From assembly GCA_030681645.1 (NCBI GenBank), contig JAUXRX010000002.1, positions 310,001 to 374,000 of the forward strand: a DNA stretch of 64,000 nt, read 5' to 3'. Both the position numbers and the translations under genes were made by a program. Source of the DNA: Archangium sp. GTDB taxonomy: Bacteria; Myxococcota; Myxococcia; Myxococcales; Myxococcaceae. A model generated the notes under the pieces. The model did no database searches and was not told the origin of the DNA. It worked only from the letters and a program-made list of their open reading frames with translations. Below, piece after piece: positions 1 to 7,918 of the stretch (positions within the stretch are counted from its first letter, which is position 1; each line of letters opens with the position of its first letter).

Positions 1-284
1 TCACCGTGGATGAACTCCATGGCGATGAAGAAGCTGTCGTCCTGCGCGCCCAGGTCGAAGATCTGCACCACGTTGGGGTGGTTGAGCCGCGCCGCGATGC
101 GCGCCTCGTCCAGGAACATGGTGATGAACTCTTCGTTCTCAGCCAGGTGCGGGAGGATGCGCTTGACCACCAGCAGCTTCTCGAAGCCCTCCGGCCCGAG
201 CTGCCTCGCCAGATAGATCTGCGCCATGCCTCCAGTGGCGAGCTTCTTCAGCAGCTGGTAGCGGCCGTAGGTTTCGAGTGACAC
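1..284 (-). CDS. Serine/threonine protein kinase, N-terminal part (runs off the window)
   Basis: Reverse-strand translation from a GTG at 284 reads [20 protein letters not shown] and continues with [19 protein letters not shown] and [20 protein letters not shown]. This is the N-lobe of a Hanks-type Ser/Thr kinase. The glycine-rich loop is the degenerate [12 protein letters not shown] (about residues 15-26), the ATP-binding Lys is in VVKRI, and the alpha-C Glu is in DEARIA. It is the standard opening of the many myxobacterial kinases that phosphorylate cytoplasmic regulators. The catalytic loop and anything downstream lie outside the window, so accessory domains cannot be judged. No good Shine-Dalgarno precedes the GTG, so the exact start is uncertain. 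It differs from the second kinase of the window at 37207, which has a canonical GRGGMG loop. Confidence 0.9.
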   Translation of the reverse strand, partial: MSLETYGRYQLLKKLATGGMAQIYLARQLGPEGFEKLLVVKRILPHLAENEEFITMFLDEARIAARLNHPNVVQIFDLGAQDDSFFIAMEFIHG

Positions 285-354
285 GGGGAGACGTGACCGA
301 TGCTAGGTCCAGCATGGGAGGGGCGCAAACACCCGAAACGAGTAGATCAGCCTG

Positions 355-690
355 TCACCGACGCGTGACGCGGCCCCTCTTCTCGCGGGTCTCCCGCATC
401 AACTGCTCGAGCGCGTCCAGCTTGCGCTGCAATACCGGAAAGAGCAGGCGGTTGTCGTCAACCCGATCGAAGAGGGCGAGGATCTCGTCGACCTCTTTTT
501 CGATCGCCTCGGCCCGCTCCGAGCTGATCCGCCGCAGCAGCAGGTCGGCGCCCGCTTCGATCAACACGCGCGTCACCGCGTCGCGCGAGGCCAGCGGCTC
601 CTGCTTCTTCTGACCCAGGCCGTGGATGACCCTCAGCTTCGGGGCGGCACCGAGGGAGAACTCCAGCTGTCGATCGTCACGCTTGGCCAT
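355..690 (-). CDS. Small hypothetical protein, 111 aa
   Basis: This is a charged, soluble protein starting MAKRDDRQLEFSLGAAPKLR at the ATG at 688-690. It has no signal peptide or membrane segment. The second half (from about residue 45) is strongly helical and rich in Glu, Arg and Leu (SERAEAIEKEVDEILALFD, then LQRKLDALEQLMRETREKRG), which suggests a coiled coil or helical hairpin. The open frame continues far upstream, but that part is the shadow of the lipoprotein gene on the other strand. I therefore chose the ATG that begins the non-overlapping part. It is divergent from the lipoprotein at 815, with about 124 bp between them for promoters. I do not recognise the family, and the function is unknown. 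Confidence 0.7.
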   Translation of the reverse strand: MAKRDDRQLEFSLGAAPKLRVIHGLGQKKQEPLASRDAVTRVLIEAGADLLLRRISSERAEAIEKEVDEILALFDRVDDNRLLFPVLQRKLDALEQLMRETREKRGRVTRR

Positions 691-814
691 GGATCGCCAC
701 CATACGGGCCGCCACCGACAGGGGAATTTTGTAGCCGCGCCACCGGGCGCAGCCTGTAGCGGAGCACGGTTTCGGGGCCGATTCTCCGTCGGACGGCGTA
801 CACTCGCTGTCCGT

Positions 815-2701
815 ATGACGTCACGCCGCGCCCTTGCCGTCCTCCTCCTGCTCGCCGGCTGCAGCTCCCCGCTGGGGCGGGTCCGCGTCACGGTGGTGTT
901 CGAGAACGATACCCGCACCCAGTGCATCAAGGCCTCGGCCCGCAACGAGAGCGGGGGCGCCGCGGTCAACTCCAACCCGGCGGCGATTGCGCGCGAGGGG
1001 AAGGACACGCTGGTGATCGGCCTGGGTGAAACGCCGGATCTCCTCGGGACGGTGAGCGTGACCGTGTCGCGCTTTGCCTCGGCCGACTGCACCGGCACGG
1101 CGATCAGCTCGCAGACGAAGACGACGGAGATCATCCACAACGCCCCCACGGCGATGCTCGAGTTCCGCTTCGGCGACGGTGCGGGCGATGGCGGCGTCGA
1201 CGGCGGCGTGGATGCGGGCACCGGCGACGGCGGCGCCGACGCGGGCTGCAACCCCTCGGCGTGCCTCAACACGCCCGGCGAGTGCGAGGTGGCCCCCGCG
1301 ACCGGCTGCGCGAGCGACGGCGGCTGCCGCTTCGGGTTCCTCCCGGCCCAGACGATGTGCAGCACCGGCGTCTGCAACACCATGGGCGCCTGCATCTCGA
1401 ACGTCTGCGCGGTGTTCGACGCGGGCGCGACGTGCTCCGACGGGCTGGACTGCACGCCGACGTCGCAGTGCGTGAGCGGGGTCTGCCAGGGCACCTGTGC
1501 GCAAGCGCCCGAGTGCAACATCGTCGCGCAGCCGCTCACCTGCGACCTGGTCACGCCGACCACCTGCGCGCTGCGCCCGACGGGCGACTTCAGCGAATGC
1601 GGCGGCGCCGGCAGCGGCAAGCAGTGTCTCGATGGTGGGTGTCTGCCGTGGCTGCCGTTCATTCCGATCAACTTCGTCAACACGCTCGCCACGACGCCCT
1701 ACCCCAGCGCACCGTGGACCCTCTCGAGCCCCGACGGCGGAATCTGCGACACCATCATCGACACGTCCGGCAGCACCGCCTCGCTCTCGCAGGGCGAATG
1801 CGGCTCGCCGGTGCTCACGTCCACGGTGAATGATGCGGGCGTGATGGTGATCACCGCGCTCGACCTCGACGTCGGCCCGGGGGCCCGGCTCCAGTTCATC
1901 GGCAGCAAGCCGGTCCAGCTGGTGGTGATCGGCAACGCTTCGATCCGCGGGGTGGTGAGCGTCGCGCCCCTGCTCGGCGGCCAGCAGCCTGCTGGCACGA
2001 ACCCGGCCGCCTGCAACGCGGCCCAGGCGGGCGACGCGAACCGGAAGGGCGGCGGTGGCGGCGGCTTCGGCGACAACGGCGGCGCCGGAGGGGAATCAGG
2101 AGGCGCGGGTGGCACCGCGAGCGCGATGGTGACCCCGCTGCGCGGTGGCTGCGTCGGCGGGGCCGGCTTCCGGCCCTCGGGAACGAGCCCCGGTGGGACC
2201 GGGGGTGGGGCGCTGGAGCTCATCGTCACGGGAGCGATCACCATGCCGGGCGGGGTGGTGACGGCGTCGGGCGGGGGTGGAACCCAGGGCCTCGTCGACA
2301 ACGAGGGCGCTGGGGGCGGCGGCAGCGGTGGCACCGTCATCCTCTTCGCGACCACCATCAACCTGACGGGCGGCGCGGTGACGGCCAACGGAGGAGGCGG
2401 AGGCGAAGGCGGAGACAACGCTGGTGCGGGCGTGCCGGGCGCGCTGGGACCCATTCAGTCGATCAGCGCCGCGCCCGCCGCTGACGGGCCGACGGGCGGC
2501 GGCGGCGTGGGGGGCGTCGGAGGCGCCACGGGCCAGGCCAACGGCGGCAACGGAGGGCCCGGCGGAGGCAGCGGGAGAGGTGGCGGTGGAGGCGGCGGCT
2601 CAGTCGGGGTCGTCTACGTTCGCTCGCACATGTCCGGTAACTGCGTGCTCGGCGGGGGCCTCATCTCCGGGTACCAGCCGGTCTCGACGAACTGCAACTG
2701 A
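815..2701 (+). CDS. Large secreted lipoprotein with Cys-rich and Gly-rich regions, 628 aa
   Basis: The start MTSRRALAVLLLLAGCSS is a clear lipoprotein signal with lipobox LAGC, so the mature protein should be lipidated and sent to the outer membrane or surface. After an N-terminal beta-rich domain (about residues 20-120) comes a Gly/Asp/Ala linker (GDGGVDGGVDAG). A Cys-rich segment with repeated short Cys-knot-like units follows (about residues 145-290). The C-terminal half (about residues 390-600) is extremely Gly-rich, with runs such as GGGGGGFGDNGGAGG. This layout is common among myxobacterial cell-surface proteins of unknown role. The ATG at 815 is the only start that leaves an intact signal peptide; earlier starts add a shadow extension. 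It is a partial paralogue of the truncated lipoprotein at 62936 (same lipobox, Cys units and a CLPxxPFxP stretch). Confidence 0.85.
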   Translation: MTSRRALAVLLLLAGCSSPLGRVRVTVVFENDTRTQCIKASARNESGGAAVNSNPAAIAREGKDTLVIGLGETPDLLGTVSVTVSRFASADCTGTAISSQTKTTEIIHNAPTAMLEFRFGDGAGDGGVDGGVDAGTGDGGADAGCNPSACLNTPGECEVAPATGCASDGGCRFGFLPAQTMCSTGVCNTMGACISNVCAVFDAGATCSDGLDCTPTSQCVSGVCQGTCAQAPECNIVAQPLTCDLVTPTTCALRPTGDFSECGGAGSGKQCLDGGCLPWLPFIPINFVNTLATTPYPSAPWTLSSPDGGICDTIIDTSGSTASLSQGECGSPVLTSTVNDAGVMVITALDLDVGPGARLQFIGSKPVQLVVIGNASIRGVVSVAPLLGGQQPAGTNPAACNAAQAGDANRKGGGGGGFGDNGGAGGESGGAGGTASAMVTPLRGGCVGGAGFRPSGTSPGGTGGGALELIVTGAITMPGGVVTASGGGGTQGLVDNEGAGGGGSGGTVILFATTINLTGGAVTANGGGGGEGGDNAGAGVPGALGPIQSISAAPAADGPTGGGGVGGVGGATGQANGGNGGPGGGSGRGGGGGGGSVGVVYVRSHMSGNCVLGGGLISGYQPVSTNCN

Positions 2702-2704
2702 CTC

Positions 2705-4198
2705 ATGGCGAAATTCCGCGTCCTCATCGTCGATGACTCCGCGCTCAGCCGCGAGGTCCTGAGGAGAACGCTCGAGCTCGATCCGCGGCTGACCGTGGTG
2801 GGCGAAGCGAAGACCGGCGAAGAAGCGGTGGGCCTGGTGCGCTCGCTGCAGCCGCACCTGATCACGATGGACCTGAACATGCCCGGCATGGGCGGGCTCA
2901 AGGCGATCGAGGTGCTCATGCGCGAGCGCCCCACGCCGATCGTGGTGATCTCCGAGCGCTCGTCCACCTCGGGAGTCGATCTCAACTACGAGGCCCTCTC
3001 ACGCGGCGCGCTCGAGCTCGTGCCCAAGTCGGCGGTCTTCGGCGCGGGCGACGAGGAGGTGCGGCGCTTCGTCGAGCGGCTGCGCCTGCTGGCGGAGTCG
3101 GGGCTCGACGACGAAGAGAAGCCACCGCCTGCGCCGTCTGCCCCTGCGCCGCCGATCCCCGTCTCGACCGAGAAGCCGCTGCTGCTGGGCATCGGGGCCT
3201 CGACGGGGGGGCCGCGCGCGCTGGCGAAGCTGCTCTCGTCGCTGCCGCGCGACTTTCCGCTGCCGATCGCGGTGGTGCAGCACATGGCCGAGGACTTCTT
3301 CGACAGCTTCGTGCGCTTCCTGCGCGACGCGTCGGGGCACCTGGTGGAGCAGGCGAACGCGATGACGAAGTTCGAGGTGGGCCGGGTGTACGTCGCCCCG
3401 CCCCGCCAGGAGCTCTTCGTGCGCGAGAACCTGACGGTCAAGCTGCTGCCGCCGCCGCCAAACTCGATCATCTCGCCGTCGGTCGACAGCCTGTTCTTCT
3501 CCATGGCCACCGCGCTGAAAGGGCGGAGCATCGGCGTGCTGCTCACCGGCATGGGTGACGACGGTGCGCAGGGGCTGTTGCGGATGCGGCGCATGGGCGC
3601 GCGGACGATCGTCCAGGACAAGGCGAGCTGCGCGGTGTTCGGCATGCCGCGCGCGGCGATGGAGCTGGGGGCGGCCGAGCACGTGATGGCGCTGCCTTCG
3701 ATCGGCGCTTTCCTGGTCCAGGCGGCGCGGGGTGGTGCGCCCTCGATCCCGCCAGTGCCTCTGGCGGTCCCCTCCCCGACGAAGGCCTCGTCGCCTGCGC
3801 TGCCGGTCGTCCGCGAGAAGAAGACGGTGCTCGTCGTCGACGATCAGGCCAGCGATCTCGAGACCGCCCGCGCCACCCTGCAGCGCGCCGGCTACGAGGT
3901 GCTCACGCTCGACAACCCGCTGATGCTGGCGCGCACGCTGCGGCGGAACATCATCGACGTGGTGGTGCTCGAGCCCGAGCTGAAGACCATGAAGGGCGCG
4001 GTGGTGGTGCAGACGATTCGCGCGTGGCAGGGCCTCGCCACCGTGCCGATCTGCCTGTGGTCGTCGGCCGACGAAGGCACGCTGTCCACGCGCCTGCGCG
4101 AGTGCATGGCGTCGGGCTCGGTGCGCAAAGGCGATCCCGCGGCGCTGGTGCGGGTGGTGGGGAAGCTCATCAAGCCCGCAAACGACAAAACCTCCTGA
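2705..4198 (+). CDS. cheB: CheB-type chemotaxis methylesterase with an extra C-terminal receiver, 497 aa
   Basis: Three domains are visible. The N-terminal receiver (about residues 4-125) has the acidic pair D10-D11, phospho-acceptor D56 in ITMDLNMPGMGG and Lys108. The CheB methylesterase domain (about 157-340) has the catalytic Ser166 in GIGASTGGP, His193 in VVQHM and Asp286 in TGMGDDGAQG. After a Pro/Ala linker, a second receiver (about 373-490) keeps D379-D380 and Lys475 but has Glu423 (VVLEPEL) where the phospho-Asp should be. CheB removes methyl groups from glutamyl methyl esters on chemoreceptors, or deamidates receptor glutamines. The gene starts 4 bases after the lipoprotein stop, with no cheA, cheR or receptor gene beside it. 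It is therefore an orphan CheB; its target system lies elsewhere. The extra receiver may be locked on or serve as a docking domain (inference). Confidence 0.93.
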   Translation: MAKFRVLIVDDSALSREVLRRTLELDPRLTVVGEAKTGEEAVGLVRSLQPHLITMDLNMPGMGGLKAIEVLMRERPTPIVVISERSSTSGVDLNYEALSRGALELVPKSAVFGAGDEEVRRFVERLRLLAESGLDDEEKPPPAPSAPAPPIPVSTEKPLLLGIGASTGGPRALAKLLSSLPRDFPLPIAVVQHMAEDFFDSFVRFLRDASGHLVEQANAMTKFEVGRVYVAPPRQELFVRENLTVKLLPPPPNSIISPSVDSLFFSMATALKGRSIGVLLTGMGDDGAQGLLRMRRMGARTIVQDKASCAVFGMPRAAMELGAAEHVMALPSIGAFLVQAARGGAPSIPPVPLAVPSPTKASSPALPVVREKKTVLVVDDQASDLETARATLQRAGYEVLTLDNPLMLARTLRRNIIDVVVLEPELKTMKGAVVVQTIRAWQGLATVPICLWSSADEGTLSTRLRECMASGSVRKGDPAALVRVVGKLIKPANDKTS

Positions 4199-4219
4199 TT
4201 TCTCAGAAGGTTCCGTTTG

Positions 4220-4301
4220 TGCCCAAGAAGGGATTCGAACCCTTACGCCTCGCGGCGCCAGCCCCTCAAGCTGGTGTGTCTACCAGTTCCACCACCTGGG
4301 C
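4220..4301 (-). tRNA. leuU: tRNA-Leu(GAG)
   Basis: The reverse strand folds as an 82-nt cloverleaf beginning GCCCAGGTGGTGGAACTGGT. The acceptor stem GCCCAGG pairs with CTTGGGC (one G-T), the anticodon stem CCAGC pairs with GCTGG, and the 7-nt loop TTGAGGG gives anticodon GAG (positions 4265-4267). A longer variable region and a GGTTCGAATCC T-arm fit a class II leucine tRNA. The discriminator is A73, and the 3' CCA is not encoded. It lies 87 bases downstream of secG on the same strand, matching the E. coli secG-leuU arrangement, so it may be processed from the secG transcript. Confidence 0.93.
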
Positions 4302-4388
4302 ATTTTTATGACGAACGACCTGTCGTGAAGCGACGCCCTGATACCAGATCGACTGACGGGCGGAAGAGGGAAATTCAGCGACGGCGAA

Positions 4389-4823
4389 TCACTTCGCCGG
4401 AAGCTTCTCTGCAGGCACCGAGTCGGCGGCCGAACCCTTGTCCGGAGCGGGCGCCGGCTTGGGCTGCGCCTCAGCCGGGCTGGCAGGCGCCGCTTCCGCG
4501 GGCGGGGTGGTGCCGACGGGCGAAGGGGCGGCCGGAGTTCCAGGCGCCGGGGGCGTCGCCGGCGTGGTGTCGACGATCAGGTCGGCCGCCGAGGTGCGCA
4601 GCCCCACGAAGGACAGCCCCAGCGAGGTGATGAAGAAGGCCATCGCGCAGAACGCGGTGAGCTTGGTGAGGAAGGTCGCCGCGCCGCGGCCACCGAAGGC
4701 CGAGGTCGCCGCGCCGCCACCGAGCGCCGCCCCCATGCCCGCGTCCTTCCCCGGCTGCAGGAGGATCACGAAGATCATGAAGATGGAGAGGACGATGTGA
4801 ACGATGGTGAAGAAAACGAACAT
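4389..4823 (-). CDS. secG: Preprotein translocase subunit SecG, 144 aa
   Basis: SecG is the small auxiliary membrane subunit of the SecYEG channel, which exports unfolded proteins across the inner membrane. The N-terminus MFVFFTIVHIVLSIFMIFVI is the first membrane helix. It is followed by the family signature LLQPGKDAGMGAALGGGAAT, then a FGGRGAATFLTKLTA segment and a second helix (about residues 59-76). At 144 aa it is longer than the E. coli protein (110 aa). The extra length is a Pro/Ala/Thr-rich cytoplasmic or periplasmic tail (about residues 85-144) with no recognisable fold. It closes a gap-pgk-tpiA-secG gene string, an arrangement seen in many bacteria, and is followed by tRNA-Leu(GAG). 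Confidence 0.95.
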   Translation of the reverse strand: MFVFFTIVHIVLSIFMIFVILLQPGKDAGMGAALGGGAATSAFGGRGAATFLTKLTAFCAMAFFITSLGLSFVGLRTSAADLIVDTTPATPPAPGTPAAPSPVGTTPPAEAAPASPAEAQPKPAPAPDKGSAADSVPAEKLPAK

Positions 4824-4878
4824 AGGGCTGCGCTCCTAAGCACACACGCCGACGCCAGACAACCTGACTGAATTGCGC

Positions 4879-4904
4879 CCCCGACTCCGCTCGGGGTGAA
4901 CGGT
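4879..4904. repeat. Dispersed short repeat, family B (GACTCCGCTCGGGGTGA core)
   Basis: The core GACTCCGCTCGGGGTGAACG sits between the secG start and the tpiA stop. A longer palindromic copy is at 30204-30262, and a degenerate one at 47107-47130. The copy ends at the tpiA stop codon. The function is unknown. Confidence 0.6.
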
Positions 4905-5665
4905 CAGGCCTTCGCCTTCACGATGGCCGCGAAGTCGGCGACCTTGAGGCTGGCCCCGCCCACCAGGGCCCCATCGATGTCGGGCTGAGAGAGCAGTTCG
5001 GCGGCGTTGTCCGCCTTCACCGAGCCGCCGTACTGAATGCGCACCTGGCCGGCCGTCTCCGCGCCCCACAGCCCCGTGAGCAGGGAGCGGATGTGCGCGT
5101 GAACTTCCTGCGCCTGGCGCGAGGTGGCCGTCTTGCCCGTGCCGATCGCCCACACCGGCTCGTACGCGATCACGAAGCGCGCGCCGTCGTTCGCGCTGAA
5201 GCCGTTGAGGCAGGCCTTCAGCTGCGTCTCCACCACGGTGAGCGTCTTCGCCGCCTCGCGCTCTTCCAACGTCTCGCCCACGCAGATGATCGGCAGCATG
5301 CCCGCCTTGATCACCGCGCTCACCTTGCGGTTGACCCCCGCGTCCGTCTCGCCGAACAACTGCCGACGCTCGGAGTGCCCGAGGATCACGTAGCCGCAGC
5401 CGAGCTCCTTGAGCATGGGGGCGGCGATCTCACCGGTGAAGGCGCCCGATTCCGCCGCGTGGCAGTTCTGCGCCGCCAGCACGATGTTCGAGTCTTCCAG
5501 CGCCTTCGCCACCGGGTGCAGCGCGGTGAAGGGCGGCGCGATGGCCACCTCCACCCGATCGCGCACCATCGACACGGCGCTGCGCAGCTCCCGCACCAAC
5601 GCGAGCGACTCCGCCACCGACTTGTTCATCTTCCAGTTGCCCGCGATGAAGCAGCGCCGCGCCAT
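4904..5665 (-). CDS. tpiA: Triosephosphate isomerase, 253 aa
   Basis: TpiA interconverts dihydroxyacetone phosphate and glyceraldehyde 3-phosphate in cytoplasmic glycolysis and gluconeogenesis. The family motifs are present: FIAGNWKMN at the N-terminus with the substrate-binding Asn and Lys, the catalytic His in ILGHSERR (about residue 96), the catalytic Glu in [15 protein letters not shown] (loop 6 region, about 165-180), and the phosphate-binding IQYGGSV near the end. Length is normal. I chose the ATG at 5665 because GGAG lies 8 bases upstream. A GTG at 5674 overlaps the pgk stop as GTGA and would add three residues, but it has a poorly spaced ribosome site. Genes upstream are pgk and gap on the same strand. 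Confidence 0.97.
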   Translation of the reverse strand: MARRCFIAGNWKMNKSVAESLALVRELRSAVSMVRDRVEVAIAPPFTALHPVAKALEDSNIVLAAQNCHAAESGAFTGEIAAPMLKELGCGYVILGHSERRQLFGETDAGVNRKVSAVIKAGMLPIICVGETLEEREAAKTLTVVETQLKACLNGFSANDGARFVIAYEPVWAIGTGKTATSRQAQEVHAHIRSLLTGLWGAETAGQVRIQYGGSVKADNAAELLSQPDIDGALVGGASLKVADFAAIVKAKA

Positions 5666-5670
5666 GGTGT

Positions 5671-6855
5671 TCACTCCAGGGCTTTGAGGCCCGGGAGCTC
5701 CTTGCCTTCGAGGAACTCGAGCGACGCACCGCCGCCCGTCGAGACGTGCGTCATCTTCGCCGCCAGGCCGAAGTCGTTCACCGCCGCGGCCGAGTCACCG
5801 CCGCCCACCACCGTCTGGGCCTGGGTGTTGTTGGCCATGGCGATCGCCACCACCTTCGTGCCCTCGGCGAACTTCGCCACCTCGAACAGGCCCATCGGCC
5901 CGTTCCACAGCACCGTCCGCGCGTCGCGGATGTACTGCGTGTACATCGCGCGCGTCTTGCCGCCGATGTCGAGGCCCATCAGGTCTTTCGGAATGGCGCG
6001 CTCGTTCACGTCGATGGCCTTGCTCGCCTCGTCGGGTGAGGTGCCACACACGTGATCGACGGGCAGCACGATCTCCACGCCCAGCCGCTTGCTCGTCTCG
6101 AGCAGCTTCGCCGCCAGCGGGAGCTTGTCTTCCTCCACCCTGCTCTTGCCCACCTCGAGGTCCATGGCCTTCAGGAACGTGTAGGCCATCGCGCCGCCGA
6201 TCAGCATGGTCTGGCACTTGGGCAACAGGTTCTCGATCACCTTGATCTTGTCGGACACCTTCGAGCCGCCCAGCACCACCACGAACGGCTTCTCGGCGCC
6301 CTTCACCACCTTGCCCAGCTGCTCGAGCTCCTTGCGGATGAGCAGGCCGGCGCACTTCTCCTTGAAGAAGGGCACCATGCCCGCGGTCGACGCGTGCGCG
6401 CGGTGCGCCGTGCCGAACGCGTCGTTGCAGTACACGTCGGCGTTGCTGGCGAGCTGGCGGGAGAAGGCGTCGTCGTTCGCCTCCTCCTGCTTGTGGAAGC
6501 GCAGGTTCTCCAGCATCAGCACCTGGCCGGGCTTGAGCTCCTTGGCCATCTTGCCCACGCCCTCGCCGATGCAGTCATCGGCCATGAGCACCTCGTGCTC
6601 CTTGCCCAGCAGCTCTGAGAGGCGCTTGGCCGCCGGCATCAGCGAGAGCTTCGGGTCGACGCCCTTGGGCCGCCCCAGGTGGGAAGCGAGCAACGGCTTG
6701 CCCCCCGCCTTGAGCACCAGCTTGATGGTGGGCAGCGCCTCGCGGATGCGCGTGTCGTCGGTGATCTGCTGTGCGTCATCGAGCGGGACGTTGAAGTCCA
6801 CGCGGATGAAGACCCGCTTACCCGCCAGCTGCAGCTCTTCGATGTACCGGACCAT
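5671..6855 (-). CDS. pgk: Phosphoglycerate kinase, 394 aa
   Basis: Pgk transfers the phosphate of 1,3-bisphosphoglycerate to ADP, the first ATP-forming step of glycolysis. Visible motifs are [13 protein letters not shown] at the N-terminus (substrate-binding Arg and Asp), [21 protein letters not shown], the hinge-region [12 protein letters not shown], and the nucleotide site NGPMGLFE followed by [11 protein letters not shown] near the C-terminus. Length matches the roughly 390-aa bacterial family, with no insertions. It is separated from gap by only 12 bases and from tpiA by a few bases or a 4-base overlap. The three enzymes are very likely one transcript. Confidence 0.98.
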   Translation of the reverse strand: MVRYIEELQLAGKRVFIRVDFNVPLDDAQQITDDTRIREALPTIKLVLKAGGKPLLASHLGRPKGVDPKLSLMPAAKRLSELLGKEHEVLMADDCIGEGVGKMAKELKPGQVLMLENLRFHKQEEANDDAFSRQLASNADVYCNDAFGTAHRAHASTAGMVPFFKEKCAGLLIRKELEQLGKVVKGAEKPFVVVLGGSKVSDKIKVIENLLPKCQTMLIGGAMAYTFLKAMDLEVGKSRVEEDKLPLAAKLLETSKRLGVEIVLPVDHVCGTSPDEASKAIDVNERAIPKDLMGLDIGGKTRAMYTQYIRDARTVLWNGPMGLFEVAKFAEGTKVVAIAMANNTQAQTVVGGGDSAAAVNDFGLAAKMTHVSTGGGASLEFLEGKELPGLKALE

Positions 6856-6867
6856 GGCGCCTCCCGC

Positions 6868-7878
6868 TCACTTCGAGACGAGGAACTTCGCCACGTCGAC
6901 CATGCGGTTCGAGTAGCCCCACTCGTTGTCGTACCAGGCGAACACCTTGAGGAAGTTCCCGTCGAGGAGCTGCGTCTGCGTCGAGTCGAAGATCGAGCTG
7001 TGGGGGTTGCCGTTGTAGTCGATGCTCACCGTCTGCTCGGTGTCGAACTGCAGCACGCCCTTCATCGGGCCCTCGGCCGCCGCCTTCATCGCCGTGTGCA
7101 CCTCGTCGACGGTGACGCTCTTCTTGAGCAGCACGGTCAGGTCGACCAGCGACACGTTGGGCGTCGGCACGCGGATCGACGAGCCGTTGAGCTTGCCCTT
7201 GAGCTCGGGGAGCACCAGGCCGATCGCCTTGGCGGCGCCGGTGCTGGAGGGGATCATCGAGAGCGCCGCCGCGCGCGCACGCCGCAGGTCGTCGTGCACC
7301 AGGTCGAGGATGCGCTGATCGTTGGTGTAGCTGTGGATCGTCGTCATCAGGCCGCGCTCGATGCCGAACGAGTCGTTGAGCACCTTGGCCACGGGCGAGA
7401 GGCAGTTGGTGGTGCAGCTCGCGTTGCTGATGACGTGGTGCTTCGCGGGATCGTACTTCGTGTGGTTGATGCCGAAGCAGACGGTGAGGTCGACGTCGCC
7501 CTTGCCGGGCGAGCTGAGCAGCACCTTCTTGGCGCCGGCCTGCAGGTGGAGCGAGGCCTTCTCCTGGCTGGAGAAGCGGCCGGTGCACTCCATCACCACG
7601 TCGACGCCCAGCTCCTTCCAGGGGAGCTTGGTGGGGTCCTTCTCGGCGAAGACCTTGTAGGTCTTGCCGTCGATGGTGAAGCTGTTCTCGGTGCTGGTGA
7701 CGGTGCCGGGCCAGTTGCGGTGCACCGAGTCGTACTTGAAGAGGTGCGCCAGCGTGGCCGGCTTGTCGAGGTCGTTGATGGCGACGATCTCGATGTCCTT
7801 CTCCTGCCGCTGAAGAGCTGCGCGGAGAACCATGCGGCCGATGCGGCCAAACCCGTTGATCGCGAACTTGATGGCCAT
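6868..7878 (-). CDS. gap: Glyceraldehyde-3-phosphate dehydrogenase, type I, 336 aa
   Basis: This is the NAD-dependent oxidative phosphorylation of glyceraldehyde 3-phosphate to 1,3-bisphosphoglycerate. The Rossmann start IKFAINGFGRIGRMVLRAAL is present. The catalytic cysteine lies in SNASCTTNCLSPV (about residue 154), the catalytic His in MTTIHSYTNDQ, and the closing AWYDNEWGYSNRMVDV is intact. I placed the start at the ATG at 7878 because GGAGCC lies about 8 bases upstream and the protein then has the usual 336 residues. The open frame extends a further 52 codons upstream through repeat-containing sequence that is not part of the enzyme. It is the first gene of the gap-pgk-tpiA-secG string. 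Confidence 0.98.
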   Translation of the reverse strand: MAIKFAINGFGRIGRMVLRAALQRQEKDIEIVAINDLDKPATLAHLFKYDSVHRNWPGTVTSTENSFTIDGKTYKVFAEKDPTKLPWKELGVDVVMECTGRFSSQEKASLHLQAGAKKVLLSSPGKGDVDLTVCFGINHTKYDPAKHHVISNASCTTNCLSPVAKVLNDSFGIERGLMTTIHSYTNDQRILDLVHDDLRRARAAALSMIPSSTGAAKAIGLVLPELKGKLNGSSIRVPTPNVSLVDLTVLLKKSVTVDEVHTAMKAAAEGPMKGVLQFDTEQTVSIDYNGNPHSSIFDSTQTQLLDGNFLKVFAWYDNEWGYSNRMVDVAKFLVSK

Positions 7879-7918
7879 GTGAGGCTCCTTGAGTGAGACG
7901 CGTGAGAGGCGGCGGACC

